Shown: one piece after another, positions 17,441-25,454 of the stretch
Position numbering within the stretch: position 1 is the first letter of the stretch
Layout: the number at the start of each line of letters is the position of its first letter
Assembly (NCBI GenBank): GCA_021810505.1
Contig: JAJZIR010000001.1
Location: 186,001-250,000, forward strand
Direction: 5' to 3'
Length of the DNA: 64,000 nt
Source: a bacterium
Lineage (GTDB): Bacteria > Deinococcota > Deinococci > Deinococcales > Deinococcaceae
Notes under the pieces: generated by a model
What the model was told of the DNA's origin: nothing
Database searches by the model: none
What the model saw: only the letters and a program-made list of their open reading frames with translations
Translations under genes and position numbers: made by a program

Positions 17441-19305
17441 AAGCCGCTCTGCGCAGCCGCTGGGCCCAGGCCGGCCTGGTCATCCTGGCCATCTTCGTGC
17501 TCGTCGCCGCCCTAGCTCCGGTGATCGCTCCCTACTCCCCGACCAACAGCTCTTTTTCCCCACTGGCCTCTCCCAGCCTGCGCCACCTGCTCGGTACCAC
17601 CCAGCTGGGTCAGGATATCTTCTCGCAGCTGGTTTGGGGAACCAGGGGGACTTTGGAGATCGGCTTCCTGACCGGGCTGTTCGCCACCGCCTTGGGGGTC
17701 TTGGTCGGTATCGGCGGCGGCTACCTAGGCGGACCGACCGACTCGGTGCTGAACGCTCTGACCAACGTTTTCCTGGTGATCCCTGGGCTTCCCCTGATCA
17801 TCATCACCGCCGCCTACATCACCACCAAGAGCCAGCTGCCGATCATCCTGATCATCTCTTTCACCGGCTGGGCTTGGGGGGCCCGGGTGCTGCGCTCGCA
17901 GACGCTATCTCTGAGGCAGCGCGAGTTCATCCTGGCCGCCCGGCTGGTCGGTGAGTCGCCGCTGCGCATCGTCGTCTCGGAAGTCTTACCCAACATGCTC
18001 AGCCTGATCGCCGCCAACTTCATCGGTGCGGCCATCTACGGTATTCTCAGCGCCGCTGGCCTGCAGTTCATCGGCTTGGGGAATGTCAACGCGGTGACCT
18101 GGGGGACCATGCTGTTCTGGGCCCAGAGCCAGGGAGCGCTGCTCTCCGGAGCCTGGCTCTGGATCCTGGCACCTGGCGCCGCGATCGCTCTGGTGGGTAC
18201 CGCCTTGGGGATGCTCAATTTCGGAATTGACGAGCTCACCAATCCCAGGTTGCGCGCCGGAGTCAAGAAACTCCCTAAGCCCGTGCCGGCTGGGACGCCG
18301 GAGGTAGGGGCGTTGCTCTCGCTGCAGGAAATCGAGGCGGGCTACCAGACGGCAGCCGGACCGCTGACCGCAGTCCGCGGAGTGTCCCTGGCGGTGAAAC
18401 CCGGCGAGTTCCTCGGTATCGCAGGGGAGTCTGGGTGCGGGAAATCCACCCTCGCCTTCGCTGCCCTGGGCCTGCTCAGGCCTCCCGGAGCGGTGTACCG
18501 TGGCAGCTCCTATCTCGCCGGCGTGGACCTGCTGGCACTGACACCGGCTCAGCGGCGGCCCTACCTGTGGCGGGATGCTTCCTTCGTCTTCCAGGCTTCC
18601 ATGAACGCGCTCAATCCGGTCATTCGGGTGCGCGATCACGTCCTGGATACAGCCAGAGCCCACGGACTGCCTCCTGCCGAGGCGATCGAGCGCGCGACCG
18701 CTTTGCTGCAGCAGTTCGAGATCCCCGCCCACTTCCTGGACGCTTATTCCTTCCAACTCTCTGGCGGCATGAAGCAGCGGGTAGTTTTGGCGCTCTCTTT
18801 GCTGCTCAGGCCCAAGCTCATCCTCATGGACGAGCCCACCACTGCCCTGGACGTGGTGGTCCAACGCCTGATCATGCAGCAGATCGAGTGGATCCTCGGC
18901 GAACTGGGCGTCTCCATCGTCTTCATCACTCACGACTTCTCTCTTTTGGTCGAGATCAGCGACCGCATCGCCATCATGTACGCGGGTACCGTGGTGGAGC
19001 AGGGCCCCGCCGCCGAGATCTATGCCCACCCGCTCCACCCCTACACCCAAGGCCTGATTCGCTCTTTCCCTCCCATGAGCGGAGAGCGCCAGGTTCTGCA
19101 CGGGATCCCCGGCCACCCCCCTGGATTGGGAGAAAAGCTATCCGGTTGCCCATTCTTCGCTCGCTGTTCGGCCAGGTTGGAGGGGGTCTGTGACCAGGCT
19201 GTCCCCGCTCTGCTGGCTCAGGGCGACCAGCACACCGTCGCCTGCCACCTCTACGGCCAGCCGCCACCCGTCGCAGCGCCCACGGCCGTGGGGGAGGCTC
19301 GCTGA
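17437..19305 (+). CDS. Fused ABC transporter permease (DppC type) and ATPase (DppD type)
   Basis: A 622-residue fusion. Residues 1 to about 275 are a DppC-like permease (LGTTQLGQDIFSQLVWGTR, then the EAA loop REFILAARLVGESPLRIVVSEVLPN). Residues about 290-610 are an oligopeptide-type ATPase: Walker A GESGCGKST (about 334), Q-loop VFQASMNALNP, signature LSGGMKQRV (about 441), Walker B LILMDEPTTALD, switch ITHDFSLL, and the C-terminal oligopeptide extension with Cys residues (GCPFFARCSARLEGVC) that in relatives bind an Fe-S cluster. The joint is continuous reading frame without stop. Start GTG overlaps the previous stop; stop overlaps the next ATG. Confidence 0.92.
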   Translation: MKAALRSRWAQAGLVILAIFVLVAALAPVIAPYSPTNSSFSPLASPSLRHLLGTTQLGQDIFSQLVWGTRGTLEIGFLTGLFATALGVLVGIGGGYLGGPTDSVLNALTNVFLVIPGLPLIIITAAYITTKSQLPIILIISFTGWAWGARVLRSQTLSLRQREFILAARLVGESPLRIVVSEVLPNMLSLIAANFIGAAIYGILSAAGLQFIGLGNVNAVTWGTMLFWAQSQGALLSGAWLWILAPGAAIALVGTALGMLNFGIDELTNPRLRAGVKKLPKPVPAGTPEVGALLSLQEIEAGYQTAAGPLTAVRGVSLAVKPGEFLGIAGESGCGKSTLAFAALGLLRPPGAVYRGSSYLAGVDLLALTPAQRRPYLWRDASFVFQASMNALNPVIRVRDHVLDTARAHGLPPAEAIERATALLQQFEIPAHFLDAYSFQLSGGMKQRVVLALSLLLRPKLILMDEPTTALDVVVQRLIMQQIEWILGELGVSIVFITHDFSLLVEISDRIAIMYAGTVVEQGPAAEIYAHPLHPYTQGLIRSFPPMSGERQVLHGIPGHPPGLGEKLSGCPFFARCSARLEGVCDQAVPALLAQGDQHTVACHLYGQPPPVAAPTAVGEAR

Positions 19306-20249
19306 TGCCGGTCCTGCAATTGAGCGGTGTCAACAAGGTCTTCTCGGTCGGGCGCTTCCCGACCGTCCGCCACCTTCGGGTGCTGAACGCCGTATCCCTG
19401 GAGATCGCCGAGCGCGAAGTCCTCGGCTTGGTGGGAGAATCCGGTTCCGGGAAGTCCACGCTGGCCGGAGTGATCTCTCGGCTCAGCTTGCACGACGCCG
19501 GCGAGGTCCGCCTCGAGGGGGCGCTGGTTCCCAAGCGGCTCAGCCGGCGACAAGAGCTGGCCTACCGACGTAGGGTCCAACTGGTCTTTCAGGACCCCTA
19601 CGCCTCGCTCAACCCAGCCAAAAGCATCCACCATGCGGTGGCCAGACCGATGGCCATCCACCACCTACCGGATACCAGCGCCGACCTGCTGGAATCCTGC
19701 GGCCTATCTCCAGCCGCCCGCTACCTCCAGCGCAGACCCTTTGAGCTCTCAGGCGGGGAGCGCCAGCGAGCGGCCATCGCCAGAGCCCTGTCGGTGCGGC
19801 CGCGCCTGCTCTTGGCCGATGAGCCCACCTCGATGTTGGACGTCTCGATCCGCTTGGACGTCATGAACCTATTGGCTGACCTGCGCGAGCGGGAGGGACT
19901 TTCCCTTCTGTTCATCACCCACGACTTAGCGGCGGCCCGCTACCTCTCCGATCGGGTGGCGGTGATGTACGCCGGTCACTTGGTGGAGATCGGTCCGGCC
20001 CGCGAGGTGGTGGAGCGACCACTCCATCCCTACACCCAGCTCCTCAGGCAGGCTGCACCCAAGCCGGAGCAGGGCCTGGAGGCCGAGCACCTCGCCGTGG
20101 CCGGCGAGGTTCCGGACCTGGCCAACCTGCCGCCTGGCTGCCCCTTCGCTCCGCGCTGCCCCAAGGCGCAACCGACCTGCCGCGAGGCTTTGCCCGGCTT
20201 CGTCCAAGTGGCGGCAGGTCACCAGGTCCGTTGCGTGCTGTATTCCTAG
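19305..20249 (+). CDS. ABC transporter ATP-binding protein, DppF/OppF type
   Basis: A 314-residue ATPase that would pair with the ATPase half of the preceding fusion. Walker A GESGSGKST (44-52), Q-loop LVFQDPYASLNP, signature LSGGERQRAAIARAL (about 146), Walker B LLLADEPTSMLD, switch ITHDLAAARY, and the C-terminal PGCPFAPRCPKAQPTC block with the cysteines shared by oligopeptide-type ATPases. The ATG overlaps the preceding stop (TGATG). Complete. Confidence 0.93.
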   Translation: MPVLQLSGVNKVFSVGRFPTVRHLRVLNAVSLEIAEREVLGLVGESGSGKSTLAGVISRLSLHDAGEVRLEGALVPKRLSRRQELAYRRRVQLVFQDPYASLNPAKSIHHAVARPMAIHHLPDTSADLLESCGLSPAARYLQRRPFELSGGERQRAAIARALSVRPRLLLADEPTSMLDVSIRLDVMNLLADLREREGLSLLFITHDLAAARYLSDRVAVMYAGHLVEIGPAREVVERPLHPYTQLLRQAAPKPEQGLEAEHLAVAGEVPDLANLPPGCPFAPRCPKAQPTCREALPGFVQVAAGHQVRCVLYS

Positions 20250-20293
20250 GTCTCTCGCCGCCCCCTGCGGTCGGCTTTGGAGGTGTGGATCCG

Positions 20294-21631
20294 ATGACAT
20301 TCTTGCGCTTCCCAGAGGGTTTTCGCTTCGGGCTTTCCACCTCCGCGCACCAGATTGAAGGCTATTCGACGGCTGACGGCGGTGGGAGGTCGATTTGGGA
20401 CCACTTCGCGCACACCGAGGGGACGACGCAGGATGGAGACACCGCCGACGTCGCCTGCGACCACTACCACCGCTGGCGCGAGGACATCGGCCTGATGGAG
20501 CAGCTGGGGCTGAAAAACTACAGCTTCTCCTTGGCTTGGCCCCGGATTCTGCCTCAGGGTACAGGGAGGCTGAACCCAGCCGGTCTCGACTTTTATGATC
20601 GCTTGGTCGACCGCCTGCTCGAGGCTGGGATCGCCCCGACCGCTACGCTCTACCACTGGGATCTCCCCGTTGCCCTCCAGCAGCTGGGGGGGTGGCTGAA
20701 TCGCTCGGTCGTGGACTGGTTCGCCGATTACGCGACCATCGCCTTTGCTCGCTTGGGGGATCGTGTCCAGCAGTGGGTTACCATCAATGAGCCCCAGGTG
20801 GTCGCGATGCTCGGGCACGTGGGGGGGCAGCACGCCCCGGGCCTGCGCGACCTGTGGGGTGGCCTGCGGGTCAGCCACCACCTGATGCTGGCCCACGCCG
20901 AGGCGGTCAGCCGCTACCGGGCCACGGGCCAGTCCGGCCAGATCGGGATCAAGCTGGTGATGGGCCCGGCTGACCCAGCCAGCGACCAGCCGGCAGACAT
21001 AGCTGCGGCCGGCCGGGCCGACGCTTGGGGGAGCCGGTTGTTTCTCGATCCTTTGCTGCGCGGTTCTTACCCAGATATCCTGCTGGAACGCTTCCCCGAG
21101 GCGTGGTCGTGCATCCACCCCGGCGATCTGGAGCGGATCCTGGACAGCCTGGATTTCTTGGGAATCGACTACTACTTTCGCTCCGTCATCGCCGAGGGTT
21201 CGGGCCAGATGGGGGTGAAGCACCTCCGCGGCCCAGGGCCCAGGACCGCCATGGATTGGGAGATCTGGCCGCAGGGGCTGCGCGACCTGTTGCTGCGCTT
21301 GGCCAGAGACTACCCGCCCATCCCGCTGTACGTCATGGAGAGCGGCGCGGCTTTCGAAGACACCTTAGAAGGTGGCCGCGTCCACGACCGCGCCCGCCAG
21401 GAGTACTTGGCCAGCCACCTGGCCGCGGCGCACCAAGCCATCGCCCAGGGTGCTCCCCTGCAGGGCTACTTCGTCTGGTCCTTGATGGACAACTTCGAAT
21501 GGGCCTACGGTTATGCCAAGCGCTTCGGCCTAATCTACGTGGATTACCCCACCCAGCAGCGCATCCTCAAGGACAGCGCGCTGTGGTACCGCGAGGTCAT
21601 GCAGCGGGGAGGTCTGGAATTCGAGGGGTAG
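20294..21631 (+). CDS. Beta-glucosidase, glycoside hydrolase family 1
   Basis: A 445-residue cytoplasmic GH1 enzyme that would split imported beta-glucosides. I choose the ATG 10 nt after GGAGG, giving the usual GH1 opening FPEGFRFGLSTSAHQIEG. The acid/base glutamate is in VTINEPQV (about 165) and the nucleophile in VMESGAAF (about 350); most family members have E-N-G, here E-S-G. The closing YFVWSLMDNFEWAYGYAKRFGLIYVDY is textbook. It is the last gene of the LacI-linked operon, which supports a beta-oligosaccharide substrate. Confidence 0.93.
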   Translation: MTFLRFPEGFRFGLSTSAHQIEGYSTADGGGRSIWDHFAHTEGTTQDGDTADVACDHYHRWREDIGLMEQLGLKNYSFSLAWPRILPQGTGRLNPAGLDFYDRLVDRLLEAGIAPTATLYHWDLPVALQQLGGWLNRSVVDWFADYATIAFARLGDRVQQWVTINEPQVVAMLGHVGGQHAPGLRDLWGGLRVSHHLMLAHAEAVSRYRATGQSGQIGIKLVMGPADPASDQPADIAAAGRADAWGSRLFLDPLLRGSYPDILLERFPEAWSCIHPGDLERILDSLDFLGIDYYFRSVIAEGSGQMGVKHLRGPGPRTAMDWEIWPQGLRDLLLRLARDYPPIPLYVMESGAAFEDTLEGGRVHDRARQEYLASHLAAAHQAIAQGAPLQGYFVWSLMDNFEWAYGYAKRFGLIYVDYPTQQRILKDSALWYREVMQRGGLEFEG

Positions 21632-21639
21632 GGGAGAGG

Positions 21640-21927
21640 TCAGCTGCGCAGGAGCCGTACGATACGGTTCACCTCGGCGGGATCGATCGCTCCTTGCTGC
21701 TGGCAACCTTCTAGGTAATCGGAGAGCACTTTCTCCCCAGCTGCGTCCAAGGCCCTGCGGACCCCGATGAGCAGAGTGAGAACCTCTCCGCAGGGCCTTT
21801 CCGCCTCGATCATCCTCCGGAGCCCGCGAAGTTGCCCTTCGGCGCGCTTGATCCGGTTGAGGATCCGCCGCCTCTCCTCGCCGCGCAGTAGCTCTTGCTC
21901 CTGGGGAGCGGCCTCAGCCCCTGGCAC
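21640..21927 (-). CDS. CsoR/RcnR-family repressor, CstR-like (Cys-Tyr-Cys)
   Basis: A 95-residue all-helical DUF156 repressor. The family core is RILNRIKRAEGQLRGLRRMIEAERPC. Copper-sensing CsoR uses Cys, His and Cys spaced 25 and 29 residues apart; here these are Cys46, Tyr71 and Cys75. Loss of the histidine argues against Cu(I) and resembles CstR, which senses persulfides by linking its two cysteines. It is the last gene of the DUF302-disulfide reductase-repressor operon, starting (GTG) one base after the previous stop. Its likely operator is the inverted repeat at 23128-23170. Confidence 0.88.
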   Translation of the reverse strand: MPGAEAAPQEQELLRGEERRRILNRIKRAEGQLRGLRRMIEAERPCGEVLTLLIGVRRALDAAGEKVLSDYLEGCQQQGAIDPAEVNRIVRLLRS

Positions 21928-21928
21928 G

Positions 21929-22597
21929 CTAGGCTGCAGAGGTTGCGCGGAGTGCGGCTTCCAGGAAAGCTCGCTCGGGCTGCCCCCCTAGCACCCGTTC
22001 GGTGCGCTTTCCGGAGACGATGGTGTCGGGGACTCCGCGGATCTGCCAGCGCTCGGATAGCCCGGGGAACTCGCTGGCCTGAGTCCCGATGGCCAGCACT
22101 TGGGGGTGGTGGTAGGCGAGGCGGTAAGCGGTCAGCACTGCCGAAGGGCAGTAGGGGCAGGTCGGAGTGACGAAGGTCTGCAGGGTCAAGGGGCCGGCGA
22201 TAGCACTCAGCTCCCTCTGGAGCTGGTCCGATAACCCGCTCTCTCCAGTCCCCAGCATGACCAGGGCTTCGATCAGGGTGCTGAACTCATATCCGCTCGG
22301 CAAGCCCAGGAACCGCAGGTTGTCGCGTGCGCTCCCACCTTCGCGGAGCAGCGTGGTCGGAGCGCGGTCGATACCCAAGGCCTGCGCCTTTTCGGATCCC
22401 AGCGACTCTTGAATCAGCCGCAACTGGGGGTTGAGCTGCGCCACTTCTCTCAGGAGTTCCACCGTTTCGGCTTGGTGTCCAGTCTCCCGTCCGGGGAGCT
22501 GCAGGGCGGTCGTGAACACCACCATCTCGACGTCGTATCCGATGGGGGCCAGCAACTCTTGTACTTTCTGTGCGGTCTTCTGGTCAAGATAAGCCAT
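21929..22597 (-). CDS. Protein disulfide oxidoreductase (tandem glutaredoxin/thioredoxin fold)
   Basis: A 222-residue protein of the PDO family: two thioredoxin-like halves. The C-terminal half carries the redox motif TPTCPYCPSAV (about 143-153) and the cis-proline RGVPDTIVSG near 188. The N-terminal half (residues 1-110) has the fold pattern (VEMVVFTTAL, IDRAPTTLL) but no CxxC, so only one half should be redox-active. Such proteins reduce protein disulfides or persulfides. ATG with AGGAGATC upstream. Middle gene of the repressor operon. Confidence 0.85.
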   Translation of the reverse strand: MAYLDQKTAQKVQELLAPIGYDVEMVVFTTALQLPGRETGHQAETVELLREVAQLNPQLRLIQESLGSEKAQALGIDRAPTTLLREGGSARDNLRFLGLPSGYEFSTLIEALVMLGTGESGLSDQLQRELSAIAGPLTLQTFVTPTCPYCPSAVLTAYRLAYHHPQVLAIGTQASEFPGLSERWQIRGVPDTIVSGKRTERVLGGQPERAFLEAALRATSAA

Positions 22598-22654
22598 GCC
22601 GATCTCCTAAACGCCGGGGCGATGTGAAACCAGATACCCAGGGGATTGCTGGGA

Positions 22655-23092
22655 TCAAGCAGAGCTCGCAGCTAGGATATCCCGCACTCGCTGCAGCTTC
22701 TCTCTGGCTGACCTCGCCAGGTGGGCCGCCTCGGGAAGCTGTAGTACTGCGAGCATGACCTCTGGGTCGACGAATTCTACCTGGAAGGAGCCAGGGCCGA
22801 GCGCCCGGATGACGACGTTGCAAGGGAGGAGCAAGCCGGCGTCCACCTCCAGGTTCAGGAGCTGGTCCGCCAGGGCGGGGTTGCAGGCTCCCAGGACTCG
22901 GTAGTCGGCCATCTCCTTGCCGAGTTTCCGCTGCATGGTCGCAGCTACGTCGATATCGCTCAAGACTCCGAACCCCTCTCGGTGTAGGGCTTCGGTGACG
23001 ATTTCCACCACCTGGTCTAATTCCCCTGACAGGGTTATTCCAAACCCGTAGCGGGGCTGCGGGGGCTTTTCGGTTGCCGACGGGTAGTGCAT
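22655..23092 (-). CDS. DUF302 family protein
   Basis: A 145-residue DUF302 protein: the domain spans YGFGITLSGELDQVVEIVTEALHREGFGVLSDIDV (about 15-50) and the hallmark KLGKEMADYRVLGACNPALADQLL (about 56-80), ending with a short helical tail. The family has no firmly known biochemical role but recurs with sulfur and heavy-metal resistance genes. I place the start at the ATG behind GGAGGGAATC; a GTG four codons upstream is the alternative. First gene of the operon, directly downstream of the inverted repeat. The conserved ACNP cysteine could be a thiol sensor or carrier; that is conjecture. Confidence 0.85.
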   Translation of the reverse strand: MHYPSATEKPPQPRYGFGITLSGELDQVVEIVTEALHREGFGVLSDIDVAATMQRKLGKEMADYRVLGACNPALADQLLNLEVDAGLLLPCNVVIRALGPGSFQVEFVDPEVMLAVLQLPEAAHLARSAREKLQRVRDILAASSA

Positions 23093-23110
23093 GATTCCCT
23101 CCACCCCAGC

Positions 23111-23116
23111 AGGTTA
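23111..23116 (-). promoter_or_regulatory. Candidate -10 box of the DUF302 operon
   Basis: TAACCT on the minus strand about 20 nt before the DUF302 ATG. Seventeen nt upstream the -35 position has no good match and falls near the edge of the 43 bp inverted repeat, as expected for a repressed promoter. Confidence 0.35.
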
Positions 23117-23127
23117 TCACTTCTTTG

Positions 23128-23170
23128 ACGAGATTTCCATATACCCCCCATGGGTATATGGAAATCTCGT
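23128..23170. promoter_or_regulatory. 43 bp perfect inverted repeat, probable CsoR/CstR operator
   Basis: Arms of 19 bp, ACGAGATTTCCATATACCC (23128-23146) and its exact complement (23152-23170), separated by 5 bp. The centre, ATACCC-CCCAT-GGGTAT, has the form of known CsoR/CstR operators, in which a G/C tract is flanked by A/T. It lies between the DUF302-PDO-repressor operon and the divergent KirBac gene and could control both. The arms are AT-rich compared with the genome. A terminator is unlikely because both neighbours are transcribed away from it. Confidence 0.75.
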
Positions 23171-23256
23171 ACGGGACTTGATTCTCTGGCAGGGCGGCTG
23201 AGCGCTCGGCGCCGTATGCCATAGTACGGTGTGCCAGTTCTTGTCCGAGGGGCCCG

Positions 23257-24255
23257 GTGAACCGGGCGCAGCCTCCCAACCCTGGGCAGCCCGAGGAGGA
23301 TTTGGGCCTTGGGCGGATCATCGCTCAGGAGAGCGGTCAGCGGCTGGTCGAGCCGGATGGTCGCCTGGGGTCTAACCGGATCGGTTTGCAGTTCTGGCCC
23401 TCGCTCAACCTCTATCACCACCTAATTGGCCTGCCCTGGTGGGTTTTCTTATCGCTGCTCGCCCTGCTCTTCCTATCCGTCAATGCTGCGTTCGCTACCC
23501 TGTACCTCTGGACCGGTTCCCTCTCGCTCTACGCCTCGCCGAGGCTGGGATTTGTTGGCCTGTGGCTGAAGGACTTCTTTTTCAGCGTCGAGACGCTAGC
23601 CACCATCGGCTACGGCCAGATTTATCCCGTGACGGTGCTGTCGAACCTGGTGATGACCGCGGAGTCCTTTCTGGGATTGCTGGGCCTCGCTGTCGCCACC
23701 GGCCTAGTTTTTGCCCGCTTTGCTAGGCCCAAGCAGCGCATCCTCTTCAGCCGCTCAGCCCTGATCGCCCCCTACGGCCAAGGCCGTGCCCTGATGTTCC
23801 GCATCGTCAACGGCCTGCGCACCCAAGTGATCGACCTGGAGATTCGGGTGGTATTCACGCTCTTTAGAGATGACCACGGGGCCCGGGTACGCCATTTCCA
23901 CACCCTGGAGCTGGAGCGAGCTTACGTCCCGCTGCTCCCCGGCCCCCTGACGGTTGTACACCCGATCGGGCCGGAGAGCCCACTGGCTGCTCTGGACCCA
24001 GGGTTCTTGCGATCCGGCGAGGCCGAGTTCCTAGTCCTGCTGTCGGGTTTGGATGACACGCTGTTCCAGCCGGTGCGGGCCCGCGCGTCCTATCTGTGGT
24101 CTGACCTGGTGTGGGGGGCGCGTTTTCGGAGCATGTTTGTCCACGCAGCCGGCCACCTGGTGACCGACGTCCGCCTACTGAACGACGTCGAGTTGCTGGC
24201 AGAGCCACCTGCCGCCCCTCCCGTGCGCGCTCAGGAAGGCCCCGGCCCGCTGTAG
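23257..24255 (+). CDS. Inward-rectifier potassium channel, KirBac family
   Basis: A 332-residue channel: cytoplasmic slide helix (NLYHHLIGLPWW, about 51), first membrane helix (62-83), pore helix and selectivity filter TLATIGYG (about 113-120), second helix (VMTAESFLGLLGLAVATGLVFARFARP) and a C-terminal immunoglobulin-like Kir domain from about residue 155, with RIVNGLRTQVIDLEIRVVF and LELERAYVPLL blocks. Length agrees with KirBac. GTG start; GAGGGG upstream is a modest ribosome site. It conducts K+ across the inner membrane. Divergent from the CstR-like operon and sharing its intergenic operator. Confidence 0.92.
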   Translation: MNRAQPPNPGQPEEDLGLGRIIAQESGQRLVEPDGRLGSNRIGLQFWPSLNLYHHLIGLPWWVFLSLLALLFLSVNAAFATLYLWTGSLSLYASPRLGFVGLWLKDFFFSVETLATIGYGQIYPVTVLSNLVMTAESFLGLLGLAVATGLVFARFARPKQRILFSRSALIAPYGQGRALMFRIVNGLRTQVIDLEIRVVFTLFRDDHGARVRHFHTLELERAYVPLLPGPLTVVHPIGPESPLAALDPGFLRSGEAEFLVLLSGLDDTLFQPVRARASYLWSDLVWGARFRSMFVHAAGHLVTDVRLLNDVELLAEPPAAPPVRAQEGPGPL

Positions 24256-25400
24256 CGAGCTCGCGGCCGGACCGTGACGCCCTGCCTCTGGGCCTCGAGG
24301 CTGTGGGCCAGCCACCCGACAGCCCGTCCCAGGGCGAAGAGGGCGAGCGCCTCTCGCTCGGGTCGGCCCAGCGACCGGGTCACTGCGGCTAGGCCCAAGT
24401 CGAGGTTGGGGGATAGGCCGAGCCTCTGGCGGGCTACCCCGCAGAGCTCGGCCACAGCTCCTGCCCTGTCGGCGTGGCTTTCTAGGACCCGTTCGGTGAG
24501 CAGCCTTCCCCTCGGGTCCCCTTCCGGATAGAGCGGGTGGCCAAAGCCGGGGACTTCTCCCCAGCGCTCCAGGGCGGTCGCCATAGCCCGCTCGGCTCCG
24601 TGCACTTCCGCCCCGGCTAAGAGCGCCGCGCAGCGCACGCTCATCTGACCGTGATGGCTCCCCTGGAGCGCGCACCAGCCGGCTAAGGCCGCGTGGTACA
24701 GAGTTGCCCCGCTGGAGGCTGCGCAGCGGGCGGTGAAGCTGGAAGCGTTCAGCTCGTGATCGGCGCTGAGAATCAAGGCGGTCCGGAGCAGCTCTTCCTG
24801 CGCCCCGCTGGCTCGCCAGGCCCGGCCCAGGCGGCGGTGCAGCGGGAGTTCCGGCCTGGGTTCCAAGCCGCTTTGGCGCTCTGCGCTACTGTAGAGCAGC
24901 TCCAGCACTGAGACGGCACTGAGCAGCTGGCTTCGGGGGTCCGCAGCGCTGGCTGCCCAGTCTACATGGGCGGCCAGTACCAGGCGCATCCCCAATGCCG
25001 TTACCAGGTCTTGGTGCCCCGGCAGTTCTGGGGCAGGTCGCCTCGGCCCGGGCAGCGCGCTCTCCTCGACACCCGACCAGAGCAGGTTGGCGACCTGCTC
25101 TACGCTGGCTCGGCCTGCCAGGTCTAGCGCGTCTATCCCTCGGTAGTAGTAGCGCCCAGCCCCGATGTAGGTGAGTCCGGAGCTGAGGAGGGGAACACCG
25201 AAGTGCAGCGGATCGCTGAACGCGGTCAGCGGATTGTGCCGGCCGTCGCGCTCGGCCAGCAGGCGCTCTACGTCTTCTCGGGAATATTTTCCCCTACCCC
25301 GGGAGCGGATCAGGCCGCGGCTAGCGTAGGCGTAGAGGGTGGAAAGCTTGACGCCCAAGCGCTCCGCTGCTTCTTGGGCGGAAAGATCCTCGGCTTTCAT
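24231..25400 (-). CDS. Citrate synthase-like enzyme with N-terminal MerR-type DNA-binding domain
   Basis: A 389-residue protein. Residues 5-48 (LSAQEAAERLGVKLSTLYAYASRGL then GKYSREDVERLL) are a MerR-like helix-turn-helix; the rest is a citrate synthase fold with the full catalytic set: His in GSHHGQ (about 263), His in PGFGHPLYPEG (about 290), Asp in NLDLGLAAV (about 345), and RPRARYSGP at the end. It would condense acetyl-CoA (or propionyl-CoA) with oxaloacetate. I choose the ATG at 25400; a TTG 12 codons upstream is unlikely. TAGAGT sits 7 nt before it, so the mRNA is probably leaderless. Divergent to a second possible citrate synthase. Confidence 0.85.
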   Translation of the reverse strand: MKAEDLSAQEAAERLGVKLSTLYAYASRGLIRSRGRGKYSREDVERLLAERDGRHNPLTAFSDPLHFGVPLLSSGLTYIGAGRYYYRGIDALDLAGRASVEQVANLLWSGVEESALPGPRRPAPELPGHQDLVTALGMRLVLAAHVDWAASAADPRSQLLSAVSVLELLYSSAERQSGLEPRPELPLHRRLGRAWRASGAQEELLRTALILSADHELNASSFTARCAASSGATLYHAALAGWCALQGSHHGQMSVRCAALLAGAEVHGAERAMATALERWGEVPGFGHPLYPEGDPRGRLLTERVLESHADRAGAVAELCGVARQRLGLSPNLDLGLAAVTRSLGRPEREALALFALGRAVGWLAHSLEAQRQGVTVRPRARYSGPGPS

Positions 25401-25420
25401 ATTGATTACTCTATCAATAT
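25399..25420. promoter_or_regulatory. Inverted repeat over the citrate synthase start and promoter
   Basis: ATATTGAT (25399-25406), 6 bp, ATCAATAT (25413-25420): perfect 8 bp arms. It overlaps the minus-strand -10 box and start codon of the HTH-citrate synthase gene and abuts the -35 position of the divergent gene. It is a natural candidate binding site for the MerR-like domain of the synthase itself. Confidence 0.5.
25408..25413 (-). promoter_or_regulatory. Leaderless promoter of the HTH-citrate synthase gene
   Basis: TAGAGT, 7 nt before the ATG on the minus strand, with TTGATC exactly 17 nt further upstream (25431-25436) as the -35 box. Confidence 0.6.
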
Positions 25421-25442
25421 AGATATTTTTGATCAAGTTACC

Positions 25443-25448
25443 TAGAAT
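25443..25448 (+). promoter_or_regulatory. Leaderless -10 box of the Re-citrate synthase-like gene
   Basis: TAGAAT, five of six bases of the consensus, ends 6 nt before the ATG at 25455. No ribosome site is present. Confidence 0.6.
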
Positions 25449-25454
25449 CTCAAC

